Notes: generated by a model from the letters alone, not told the origin. Shown: positions 1 through 6,020, counted from the first letter of the stretch. The stretch is 7,028 bases of DNA from an uncultured Bacilli bacterium (GCA_944363995.1 CALVVV010000134.1:1-7028); one strand, 5' to 3'. Translations and numbers: made by a program.

Positions 1-51
1 CGTGCCGCCGCCGTCCGCTTTGCCGCTGGCAGGTCAAAGACAGCCAGCCGC
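1..51. other. Downstream flank of the CHR pair, no feature seen
   Basis: This is the stretch downstream of the minus-strand CHR gene that stops at 54-52. I see no convincing stem followed by a T run and no coding frame with family resemblance. The terminator of the CHR operon, or a further operon gene, would lie beyond the left edge. Confidence 0.4.
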
Positions 52-630
52 TTATGCCGGTGTACTGCCGACCAGCAGATACAGCGCTCCGCCGATCACG
101 CCGCAGCCTAACATCACCAGAATCGGATCAGGCTTCCATCGGCGCAGCACGAAAAAGGCCGCCAGGAACAGCAGTCCGCCGATCCAGTTTACGGCGGAGG
201 GGCTCAACACAATGCCGCCGTCTCCCCAGAGAGCCAGAATGAGAATGGACAGCCCCGCCGAACCGATCAGGGCCACAATGGCCGGGCGAAGGCCGGCCAG
301 GCACCCCTGTATATAAGAGAGGTTCCGATAGCGGAAGTAAAGCCACGCCAGCAGAGACACGATGATACAGGAGGGCAGGATACATCCCGCAGTGGCCACC
401 AGCGCGCCGGGGATGCCGGCGATCCGGGTCCCCACAAAGGTGGAGGAATTGACGGCAATGGGGCCGGGCGTCATCTCAGAGATCGTCACCAGATCCGTGA
501 ACTCCGTCAGAGAAAGCCAACCGTGCTTGGTCACCACCTGGGCCTGGATCAGCGGTACGGCTGCCATGCCGCCGCCGAAGCTTAAAAGACCGATCTGAAA
601 AAAGCTCAGAAACAGCTCCCAATAAATCAT
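52..630 (-). CDS. Short-chain CHR (chromate transporter family) protein, second of pair
   Basis: A 192-residue membrane protein of the CHR/ChrA family, in the half-size (short-chain) form that works as a pair. Visible family marks are an N-terminal hydrophobic helix with LSFGGGMAAVP (residues 16-26), the MTPGPIAVN motif (53-61), GTRIAGIPGAL (67-77), and further hydrophobic segments around 79-98, 115-134, 147-162 and 168-188. The N-terminal FGGG and the PGP motif are the most conserved parts of CHR domains. The ATG at 630 overlaps the TGA of the upstream CHR gene as ATGA, and an AGGAGG lies 11 nt before it, so the two are co-transcribed and probably translationally coupled. The frame stays open far upstream (to about 1074), but that part is antisense-like noise over the partner gene. 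Family members export chromate in some bacteria; in anaerobes the natural substrate is usually unproven. Confidence 0.9.
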   Translation of the reverse strand: MIYWELFLSFFQIGLLSFGGGMAAVPLIQAQVVTKHGWLSLTEFTDLVTISEMTPGPIAVNSSTFVGTRIAGIPGALVATAGCILPSCIIVSLLAWLYFRYRNLSYIQGCLAGLRPAIVALIGSAGLSILILALWGDGGIVLSPSAVNWIGGLLFLAAFFVLRRWKPDPILVMLGCGVIGGALYLLVGSTPA

Positions 631-1196
631 ATCGCTTTCTTCCTCCTGTTCTGCGTGATCACTGTGTTTACAATGCCGTACGCGATGCATGCGAGAATGA
701 TCCACAGTACATTGACGGAAAAGAACCAGGAGGCGCAGAACGCGGCCGCCATAATGACAATCCCCTTCCAGCCAGACTCCTTGCGAACATTGCCGAAGAG
801 CGTGACGGTCACATCCGCGATCACGGCGGATATACCGGACTGCATCCCCTTGAGCACCGCGCTGACCACCGGGCTGCTGCGGAAAGCCACGTAGCAGAAG
901 GATATGACCGTAATGATAACAAAGGGCGGGATAATCGTCCCAAAAATGGCGATCACCATTCCGGGGATACCGGCCACCCGATAGCCCACCAGGATGGCGG
1001 CATTCACCGCCACCGCGCCGGGAGACGACTGGGCAATGGCCGCCAGGTTCAGCATCTCGTCCTCTGCGATCCAATGGAGCTCATCAAAAAACTTCTTCTT
1101 CAGCAGAGAAATGATCACATATCCTCCGCCGAAAGTAAACGCACTGATAGTCAGGGTCGAGAAAAACAGGGTCAGATATTTTTTTCGCAGTTCCAT
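627..1196 (-). CDS. Short-chain CHR (chromate transporter family) protein, first of pair
   Basis: A 189-residue CHR-family half-protein and the first gene of the two-gene operon. It has an N-terminal helix ending in FTFGGGYVIIS (residues 20-30), a QSSPGAVAVNAAILVG motif (56-71) with SPGAV in place of the partner's TPGPI, RVAGIPGM (73-80), and hydrophobic segments at about 78-105, 118-133, 147-160 and 162-180. The two CHR proteins are homologous halves, and paired half-size members are thought to work together as a heteromer. The frame can be opened by a GTG at 1205, but that codon lies inside the Shine-Dalgarno sequence. The ATG at 1196 has GGGAGG 8 nt upstream and is the better start. The stop overlaps the next start by 4 bp. 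Expression is probably controlled by the divergent LysR gene. Confidence 0.9.
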   Translation of the reverse strand: MELRKKYLTLFFSTLTISAFTFGGGYVIISLLKKKFFDELHWIAEDEMLNLAAIAQSSPGAVAVNAAILVGYRVAGIPGMVIAIFGTIIPPFVIITVISFCYVAFRSSPVVSAVLKGMQSGISAVIADVTVTLFGNVRKESGWKGIVIMAAAFCASWFFSVNVLWIILACIAYGIVNTVITQNRRKKAI

Positions 1197-1204
1197 GCGC
1201 CCCA

Positions 1205-1210
1205 CCTCCC
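1205..1210 (-). promoter_or_regulatory. RBS of CHR-1, decides the start
   Basis: On the minus strand the sequence reads GGGAGG, then 8 nt, then the ATG at 1196. The alternative in-frame GTG (1205-1203) begins at the last G of this Shine-Dalgarno sequence and so cannot use it. This supports the 189-residue product. Confidence 0.75.
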
Positions 1211-1225
1211 ATGTTATCCTATCAC

Positions 1226-1254
1226 TTGTTTTCCCATTTGTAAAATACTATAAT
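1226..1254 (+). promoter_or_regulatory. Putative sigma-A promoter of the LysR gene
   Basis: TTGTTT (1226-1231) is followed after 17 bp by a perfect TATAAT (1249-1254). A second overlapping TATAAT lies at 1254-1259. The -35 match is weak (TTG only). Transcription would start near 1261, just ahead of the dyad at 1266-1283, so a bound regulator could block it. Found by eye only. Confidence 0.5.
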
Positions 1255-1275
1255 ATAATATGATGTATAGTTAAA
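1247..1275 (-). promoter_or_regulatory. Putative promoter of the CHR operon
   Basis: Read on the minus strand, TTTAAC (1275-1270) is followed after 17 bp by TATAGT (1252-1247). That gives a leader of about 40 nt before the ATG at 1196. The poor -35 overlaps the left arm of the TATAG-N8-CTATA dyad, which fits a promoter that needs an activator such as the divergent LysR protein. Its -10 overlaps that of the opposite promoter. Confidence 0.4.
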
Positions 1276-1283
1276 TCGCTATA
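1266..1283. promoter_or_regulatory. Candidate LysR operator, TATAG-N8-CTATA dyad
   Basis: This is a perfect 5-bp inverted repeat, TATAG (1266-1270) and CTATA (1279-1283), around TTAAATCG. LysR-type regulators commonly bind AT-rich dyads of the form T-N11-A. This one is one base longer (T1268-N12-A1281). It lies between the LysR RBS and the two promoters, which is the usual place for an autoregulatory or recognition site. The assignment is inferred from position and symmetry. Confidence 0.45.
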
Positions 1284-1302
1284 GTACGAAGGAGAACGCA
1301 CC

Positions 1303-2220
1303 ATGACGCTGCGCCATTTGAAAATCTTTCTGGCGATCTGTGACACCGGAAGCACCACAGCCGCCAGCGAGCAGCTGCACATCGCCCAGCCAACGGTGAG
1401 CATCGCTCTGCGGGAGCTGGAAGCCCATTACGGAGTGCCCATGTTCGAGCGCTATGCCAAGCGTCTGATGGTCACTCAGGCGGGCCGTGAGCTGTACCAA
1501 TACGCCAAGCACCTGATCGCCCTCTACGACGAGACCGAGGACGCCATGAAAAGCATGTGCTCCGCAGGGACCCTGCGGGTAGGGTCCAGCATCACCATCG
1601 GCACCTGCTTTCTTCCCGCCTATGTGCGGCGTTTTCAGACTCTCTGCCCCCAGACGGCCATTCAGGCGGTGGTGGAGAATACGGATACCATTGAGCATCT
1701 GATCCTGGAAAACCAGATTGATATCGGTTTGGTGGAAGGGCGGGTCCACAGCCCCTTCATTGTGGTGCGGCCCTACTGCCAGGACTGCCTGGTGATGGTC
1801 TGCAGCCCCCGGCATCCCTTTGCCCTGCATCCCAGCGTCCGCCCGGAAGAGCTGGAAAAGGAGACGCTGCTCCTTCGGGAGCGGGGCAGCGCGGTGCGTG
1901 AAACCTTTGAGACGCTGATGGCGGCCCGAGGCGTCAAGGTACAGCCCGCATGGCAAAGTGTCAGCACCCAAGCCCTTGTACAAGCCGTGCGGGCGGAGCT
2001 GGGCGTATCGGTGCTGCCCTGGCACCTGGTGCGGGAGGAGGTGGAAAACGGGCTTCTGGCCGCCGTACCGGTGCTGGATGTGGACTTTTCACGGTACTTC
2101 AGCATCATCTACCATAAGAACAAATTTCACTCCCACGCCTTTCGCAGCTTTATTGACATGTGTGAATCCATGGCCGCTGGAGACAGCGCGGAGCTTTGCC
2201 CGATCCCCCTGTCCCGGTAA
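1303..2220 (+). CDS. LysR-type transcriptional regulator
   Basis: A 305-residue cytoplasmic DNA-binding regulator of normal LysR length. The N-terminal winged helix-turn-helix spans about residues 1-60 (MTLRHLKIFLAICDTGS, then AASEQLHIAQPTVSIALREL and FERYAKRLMVTQAG). It is followed by a linker helix (about 64-87) and an effector-binding domain beginning GTLRVGSS near 89 and running to about 290, with the IDIGLVEG stretch and the late AELGVSVLP stretch typical of the type 2 periplasmic-binding fold. The ATG at 1303 has AAGGAG 8 nt upstream (1289-1294). It is transcribed away from the CHR pair across a promoter region holding a dyad, so it most likely controls that pair and itself. Its effector is unknown. 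It is convergent with the hydantoinase operon, so it is unlikely to be that operon's dedicated regulator, though cross-control is not excluded. Confidence 0.93.
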   Translation: MTLRHLKIFLAICDTGSTTAASEQLHIAQPTVSIALRELEAHYGVPMFERYAKRLMVTQAGRELYQYAKHLIALYDETEDAMKSMCSAGTLRVGSSITIGTCFLPAYVRRFQTLCPQTAIQAVVENTDTIEHLILENQIDIGLVEGRVHSPFIVVRPYCQDCLVMVCSPRHPFALHPSVRPEELEKETLLLRERGSAVRETFETLMAARGVKVQPAWQSVSTQALVQAVRAELGVSVLPWHLVREEVENGLLAAVPVLDVDFSRYFSIIYHKNKFHSHAFRSFIDMCESMAAGDSAELCPIPLSR

Positions 2221-2226
2221 AATGGG

Positions 2227-2271
2227 CAGGCGCAGAGGGCAGGACGTATGTCCTGCCCTCTGCGCCTGTTT
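2227..2271 (+). terminator. Rho-independent terminator of the LysR gene
   Basis: A perfect 19-bp stem pairs 2227-2245 (starting CAGGCGCAGAGG) with 2250-2268 around the loop GTAT, followed by TTTGT. It starts 7 nt after the LysR stop. G-T pairs could extend it at both ends. The T run is short but the stem is long and GC-rich. Read from the other strand, the stem is followed by a TTTTA after a few bases, so it may also stop transcripts coming from the hydantoinase operon. Confidence 0.75.
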
Positions 2272-2455
2272 GTCGCTCCGGGAACTCAGCAAAGCGGCCT
2301 CTGGAAAATACCCGGATTTTCCCCAAAAGGGCACCCTGCGGAAACCATGACGCGTTCTGCGGGAATACGCAGGACCCGTACGTTCAGGCGCAGGGCAGGT
2401 CCGCAGCAGAAGCCGGATCACATCTAAAACGGACCGCCCATCGGCACGGAGCCCC
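2272..2455. other. Convergent intergenic region, no gene
   Basis: This lies between the LysR terminator and the end of the HyuA-like gene. Neither strand has a frame with an RBS and family resemblance. It contains a small stem CTGCG-N6-CGCAG (2357-2372) without a T run. It also holds CAGGCGCAGGGCAGG (2385-2399), which nearly repeats the left arm of the terminator at 2227-2243. No clear dedicated terminator follows the minus-strand stop. Confidence 0.5.
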
Positions 2456-4009
2456 CTATGCCAGATCGCCCGCCGCCTTGATCTTTACCCGGGCGGTATT
2501 GCCGGGATAGTACTGGAGGGGAACGTCTTCCGCGTCGATAATCTCCACCGTCTCCCGAATGGCGCCCGCGGCCACAGCCAGTTCCACCGCATCCGCCCGG
2601 GCCCTGGCCAGCGCCTCGTCCCTCGGCGTTTTATCATAATCGATCAGCTGTTCATAGGTGCCGCTGACCTTGGATATGGCGGAGCCGATGGCATTGGCGA
2701 CGCCGCCGAAGGCATGCTGCGTGACGCTCTTGGCGCCTGCGAGATCCTGGGGCAGGATGATAGCGCCGCCGCCCACCAGGATCACATCCACATTGTCAGA
2801 AGAGACCTTCATGGCATCGATGGCATCCTCGCACAGGGTCCGGATCGCCGCCAGGGCCTTTCTCGCAAACGACTCGTCCAAATGGGCCACTCGCTTTTTG
2901 TCGCCCAGCTCCGCCATGCCCAGGCGGACCGCGATATCTGTGGCGGTACAGACGTCCCCGCCAAAGCATAACGCCTTTTCCGTGATCTGATAGCCCACGG
3001 AGTCGGGGCCCACCGTGACCGTCCCGTCCTCCCTCTGCCGCACGATCGAGCCTCCGCCCAGGCCGATGGATACCACGTCCGGCATCCGGAAATTGGTGCG
3101 GACGCCGCCGATGGTGACCGCGACGCCGGACTCCCGGGGAAAGCCGTTCTGGATCACGCCCAGATCGGTAGTGGTGCCGCCCACATCAATGACGATGGCG
3201 TTTTTCAGCTGGCTCAGATAGCAGGCCCCGCGGATGGAATTGGTGGGGCCGCAGGCAATGGTCAGGATGGGGTACCGGCGGGCGTAGTCCATCGTCATGA
3301 GGGTACCGTCATTCTGGGACAGATAGATCTGAGCGTTGGTCACGCCCTCGTCCGCCAAGGACTGAGCAAACCCCTCTGTAAAGGACTGCGCCACCTTATA
3401 GAGGGCGGCGTTCAAGATAGTGGCGTTCTCGCGCTCAATGAGCCCCATGGAGCCGATCTCACTGGAAATGGACACATGGACGTCCTCGCCCATCACCTCC
3501 CGGCAGAGCCTGGCGGCTTCCAGTTCATGGTCATTGCGCACCGTGGAAAACACGCAGGAGATCGCCACGGATCTGACCTGCCGGGCCTTCAGCTCTTCAA
3601 AAAACGCGGCGGCGGCAGCCCTGTCGAAGGGAGCCAATTCCTTGCCGTCATACTCAAAGCCGCCGCTTACGATGGCGGTTTTGACGGCGATCCCTTTCAG
3701 GTCCTCCGCCCAGTCCACCATCGGAGGAATGCCCCGGGAAGCGGGGGCGCCAATGCGCAGAATACCGATAGGCGCCAGATTCCTGCGCTCCACGATGGCG
3801 TTGGTACACTGTGTGGTACCCAGCATAGCTTGACCGATCTCACCGCGGTTCACCCCGGATCGTTCCAGCACGGCCCGGACCGCGTTGAGGATACCATCAT
3901 AGATATTGAACGTGGTGTGCTGCTTGACAGAAGCCACAACATTCAGATTTTCGTCAATGAGGACGGCGTCCGTATTCGTGCCGCCCACGTCGATCCCCAG
4001 CTTGTACAT
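2456..4009 (-). CDS. HyuA-like hydantoinase/oxoprolinase family protein
   Basis: A 517-residue protein of the hydantoinase A/5-oxoprolinase family, which has an actin/ASKHA ATPase fold. ATP-dependent members phosphorylate and open five-membered lactam or hydantoin rings. The N-terminal domain (about 1-190) starts GIDVGGTNTDAV (5-16), the first phosphate-binding loop, and has GTTQCTNAIVER (64-75). The main domain has ENATILNAAL (194-203), SQNDGTLMT (231-239), ACGPTNSIRGA (252-262), the second nucleotide loop IDVGGTTTDLG (274-284), GLGGGS (316-321), VGPDSVG (333-339), ATDIAVRLG (356-364) and GGGA (413-416). This is the short form of the family, without the long C-terminal region of full-length HyuA. 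The start ATG at 4009 lies 2 bp after the DUF917 stop and has AAAGGAGG upstream. It is the last gene of the operon. No HyuB partner is visible, so it may act with the DUF917 protein. Substrate unknown. Confidence 0.9.
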   Translation of the reverse strand: MYKLGIDVGGTNTDAVLIDENLNVVASVKQHTTFNIYDGILNAVRAVLERSGVNRGEIGQAMLGTTQCTNAIVERRNLAPIGILRIGAPASRGIPPMVDWAEDLKGIAVKTAIVSGGFEYDGKELAPFDRAAAAAFFEELKARQVRSVAISCVFSTVRNDHELEAARLCREVMGEDVHVSISSEIGSMGLIERENATILNAALYKVAQSFTEGFAQSLADEGVTNAQIYLSQNDGTLMTMDYARRYPILTIACGPTNSIRGACYLSQLKNAIVIDVGGTTTDLGVIQNGFPRESGVAVTIGGVRTNFRMPDVVSIGLGGGSIVRQREDGTVTVGPDSVGYQITEKALCFGGDVCTATDIAVRLGMAELGDKKRVAHLDESFARKALAAIRTLCEDAIDAMKVSSDNVDVILVGGGAIILPQDLAGAKSVTQHAFGGVANAIGSAISKVSGTYEQLIDYDKTPRDEALARARADAVELAVAAGAIRETVEIIDAEDVPLQYYPGNTARVKIKAAGDLA

Positions 4010-4011
4010 GT

Positions 4012-5103
4012 TCAGCAGCCTCCTTTGCAGCGTTCTTCAATGGGCACATAATCCGTCTCAACGCCGAAATACCGGGGTCCCACCAGCTTGAGCCCCTCCG
4101 GCGTCCGCCACAGCGGGAAGCACTTCAGGCCCACCACCATCACCCGCTTTCCGTATTTCAGCGCGTCCGTGGGGACCGGCGTAAACGTCTCCGTATCCAC
4201 AAGGCAGATGAGATCCGGGGTAGTCGCCAGCAGCTTCCCGTCCACCACCGCGGTAAGGTTTTCATTCTGGAACTCCACATAAGCGGATCTGCCCTTATCG
4301 TCGCCGATACCGTCCAGCACCACCTTGCCGAAGTTGAAGCCGCTGCGCACCTCCCGCAGCACATCGCAGATCTTGCCCTTGAAGAGTTTATAGCCCTCCG
4401 TAATTTCAAGGAACGCCTCTTCCGGCGTCTTGTCGGTGACTTCCTTTACCTTGCGGATGGCGGAGCCCAGGATCTCACTGCGGGTCACGATGCCGCGGAC
4501 GCCGTATTCCTTCATGAATTTGCCATCCATGGCGTACAGCGACACGGATACGGAGCCGCCGCAGGCCATAGTGACCGCCCGGGCCATCTCCTCCGTCCAT
4601 TTGTTGGTGACCGTGCGGAAAATGCAGGAGTTGCCCTTTTCGTCCACCATCGCCATAGGCGTGGCCGAACCGCCGCCGATGGTGAAGGTGACCATCTGCA
4701 GCTCCGGGAAGGCCCGGCCTATGCCGTCGCAATCCACCAGAGGCAGGCCCAGACGGGCTGCGGCGGCAATGGGGAGCATAGAGTTGACGCCGCCGGCCTC
4801 GATGGGCATGAAGGCATAGATGGGCTTGCCGTAGAAGGTGGAAACGGTCTCGTAGAGGGTCCTGTACTCGCCGCCGCCGATGGCCTTCTCACAGAGGACC
4901 GTGGGGGCCCCCATCATGGCAATGGGGACCACGAGGGCGTCGTCAGGGACCTCATCCGGGTCCAGCATCGTGACCGGGCCGCACTCCTGCACGGCCCCGA
5001 TGGCCACCAGCTTCCCCACATAGGGGTCCCCGCCGCCGCCGGCACCCAGCAGAGCGGCGCCCAGGGCAATATCTTCGATTTCAGGGATACCGATCTTACG
5101 CAA
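4012..5103 (-). CDS. DUF917 family protein (S-methyl-thiohydantoin desulfurase type)
   Basis: A 363-residue cytoplasmic protein of the DUF917 family, which as I recall Pfam now describes as S-methyl-thiohydantoin desulfurase N- and C-terminal domains. Counted from the TTG start, it shows EDIALGAALLGAGGGGDPYVG (10-30), with the signature GGGGDP, then IEAGGVNS (101-108), VDCDGIGRAFPE (123-134) and a C-terminal domain ending in GPRYFGVETDYVPIEE (342-357). The length is normal for the family. The frame can start at a GTG at 5112, but that codon overlaps the Shine-Dalgarno sequence. The TTG at 5103 is spaced 8 nt from it and gives the family-typical MRK start. DUF917 genes are commonly next to HyuA-like genes, as here. 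The pair probably acts on successive steps, or as a complex, on a hydantoin- or thiohydantoin-like ring. The exact reaction is unknown. Confidence 0.88.
   Translation of the reverse strand: MRKIGIPEIEDIALGAALLGAGGGGDPYVGKLVAIGAVQECGPVTMLDPDEVPDDALVVPIAMMGAPTVLCEKAIGGGEYRTLYETVSTFYGKPIYAFMPIEAGGVNSMLPIAAAARLGLPLVDCDGIGRAFPELQMVTFTIGGGSATPMAMVDEKGNSCIFRTVTNKWTEEMARAVTMACGGSVSVSLYAMDGKFMKEYGVRGIVTRSEILGSAIRKVKEVTDKTPEEAFLEITEGYKLFKGKICDVLREVRSGFNFGKVVLDGIGDDKGRSAYVEFQNENLTAVVDGKLLATTPDLICLVDTETFTPVPTDALKYGKRVMVVGLKCFPLWRTPEGLKLVGPRYFGVETDYVPIEERCKGGC
4019..4026 (-). promoter_or_regulatory. RBS of the HyuA-like gene inside the DUF917 gene
   Basis: On the minus strand AAAGGAGG lies within the last codons of the DUF917 gene, 9 nt before the ATG at 4009. 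It gives the HyuA-like gene its own strong ribosome binding site as well as proximity to the upstream stop (TGA, 2-bp gap), consistent with stoichiometric production of the two proteins. Confidence 0.75.
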
Positions 5104-5111
5104 ATGAAACA

Positions 5112-5119
5112 CTCCTTTT
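5112..5119 (-). promoter_or_regulatory. RBS of the DUF917 gene, supports a TTG start
   Basis: The minus strand reads AAAAGGAG (5119-5112), then 8 nt, then TTG at 5103. The in-frame GTG at 5112-5110 begins on the last G of the Shine-Dalgarno sequence and is therefore an implausible start. No ATG is available nearby. Confidence 0.65.
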
Positions 5120-5131
5120 CGTTCAGCATAC

Positions 5132-5155
5132 GCCGCGTGGGAGATCCCACGCGGC
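5132..5155 (-). other. Intercistronic hairpin between permease and DUF917 genes
   Basis: A perfect 10 to 11-bp stem pairs GCCGCGTGGG (5132-5141) with CCCACGCGGC (5146-5155) around AGAT. It lies in the 66-bp gap, after the permease stop and ahead of the DUF917 RBS. No T run follows on either strand, so a full terminator is unlikely. It may protect or process the message, or lower readthrough from the permease to the enzymes. Confidence 0.6.
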
Positions 5156-5169
5156 AGCGGATAATGGCG

Positions 5170-5916
5170 TTACACGCTTTCCCGTTTGCCAAAGACCTTG
5201 GCAAGCAGGACGTAGAGGACCAGGGAAACCACAATGCCGTTGATGGAGCCAATGAAAAACGGCACATCCAGGAAGGCCAGGGCGGGGATCGCCGCAAAGG
5301 TGCCGCCCGTCAGGCTGATACCGCTGACAAGGCTCATGGGCGCGGCGGGCTCATACCCCACCAGAGCGGAGCCATTGCCGGAAACCAGGTTATAGATCAG
5401 GGCGTATACCAGGACGATGCCCAGCAGAGGGACCGCGATCTTGTTGAGCCACTTGAGCCCGCTGAAGCGGAAGCAGGCGGTCAGCAGCATGATCATGCCC
5501 CAGACCACAGAGGAAAGCCACACGGGAATGCTCAGGCCGGACATGCTCTCCACCATGGAGGAAAAGGAGGAGCCGCACACGGCCGCCTGAATCCCGAACC
5601 AGCCGACGCAGGAGATGGCGAGGATCGTACTGATAATGTACTTGGCGCCCATCTCACCGAGGGCTCCACCCGCCATGACAGCGGTCGGCAGCCCTGTATC
5701 ACAGGCATGCATCCCCATAAAGCTCATAAACACACAGATCAGCGCATAGCCGATGATAATCGCCAGCGCCGCGGAGGCAAGGGAGAGACCGGCGCCCATC
5801 ATGCCGCCGATCATCAGTGCCGGAACGCAGATCATGGCGCCGATCCACACCATGGTAATGGATACCCAGCTTTGTCTCTCTTCCGCTTTGATCTCAAAGC
5901 CCGTTGTTTGTTTCAT
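5170..5916 (-). CDS. NCS1/CodB-like nucleobase permease, internally shortened
   Basis: A 248-residue membrane protein resembling CodB-type cytosine/purine permeases of the NCS1 family, which bring nucleobases or hydantoins into the cell with cations. Counted from the ATG at 5916, helices lie at about 17-38, 46-68, 93-115, 131-149, 157-178, 195-216 and 219-241. Family marks are GGMMGAGLS (37-45), DTGLPTAVMAGGALGEMG (73-90) and VGWFGIQ (104-110). The end (INGIVVSLVLYVLLAK, 225-240) matches the final helix of full-length members. The usual size is 400-450 residues with 12 helices; only about 7 remain. The region after SGISLTGGTF (198-207) seems to jump directly to near the last helices, so an in-frame internal deletion is likely. 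The ATG has GAGGAG 7 nt upstream; a TTG at 5931 overlaps this RBS and is rejected. First gene of the operon. It may be non-functional, a reduced transporter, or an assembly collapse. Confidence 0.82.
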   Translation of the reverse strand: MKQTTGFEIKAEERQSWVSITMVWIGAMICVPALMIGGMMGAGLSLASAALAIIIGYALICVFMSFMGMHACDTGLPTAVMAGGALGEMGAKYIISTILAISCVGWFGIQAAVCGSSFSSMVESMSGLSIPVWLSSVVWGMIMLLTACFRFSGLKWLNKIAVPLLGIVLVYALIYNLVSGNGSALVGYEPAAPMSLVSGISLTGGTFAAIPALAFLDVPFFIGSINGIVVSLVLYVLLAKVFGKRESV

Positions 5917-5943
5917 CTTTTCTCTCCTCAAATTTCTTGATCA

Positions 5944-5959
5944 TCAGGCGCCTGCCTGA
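5944..5959. promoter_or_regulatory. Inverted repeat in the permease leader, possible operator
   Basis: TCAGGC (5944-5949) and GCCTGA (5954-5959) form an inverted repeat with a 4-bp spacer. It overlaps the perfect palindrome CAGGCGCCTG (5945-5954). It lies just downstream of the predicted start site of the permease operon, where a repressor could act. Its function is inferred only from position. Confidence 0.35.
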
Positions 5960-5970
5960 CCCTTTTTCTG

Positions 5971-5999
5971 ATTATAGTGAAATACTGAGGAGAAAACAT
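5971..5999 (-). promoter_or_regulatory. Putative promoter of the permease-DUF917-HyuA operon
   Basis: On the minus strand a perfect TATAAT (5976-5971) has a poor -35, ATGTTT (5999-5994), 17 bp upstream. The start site would be near 5964, giving a leader of about 47 nt. A good -10 with a weak -35 suits an activator-dependent promoter, which fits the adjacent PucR-type gene. No sigma-54 type -24/-12 element was seen. Confidence 0.45.
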
Positions 6000-6020
6000 T
6001 GTTGAAAGGGATAAAGTTTC

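Noticed and set aside
631..1074. N-terminal extension of the second CHR frame (open to 1074 on the minus strand)
   Set aside because: It overlaps the first CHR gene in another frame and has an arginine/glycine-rich, non-family sequence. The ATG at 630 has an RBS and an ATGA overlap.
1216..1244. Alternative minus-strand promoter TTTACA-N17-TAGGAT
   Set aside because: The -35 is good, but the start site would fall inside the CHR-1 ribosome binding site, leaving no usable leader.
1279..2025. 248-codon open frame on the minus strand
   Set aside because: It is fully antisense to the LysR gene, has low-complexity composition and no family resemblance; it is a shadow of GC-rich codon usage.
2089..2421. 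110-codon minus-strand frame across the convergent gap
   Set aside because: It runs through the terminator hairpin and the antisense of the LysR gene, and has no RBS or family-like sequence.
3476..4051. 191-codon plus-strand frame
   Set aside because: It is antisense to the HyuA-like gene, which has clear motifs throughout.
5132..5155. Intercistronic hairpin as a transcription terminator
   Set aside because: No T run follows on either strand, and the DUF917 gene has no other obvious promoter, so it must be read through.
5104..5940. 278-codon open frame on the plus strand
   Set aside because: It is antisense to the permease, rich in H, G, D and Q with no domain-like pattern; the permease frame has membrane helices and family motifs.
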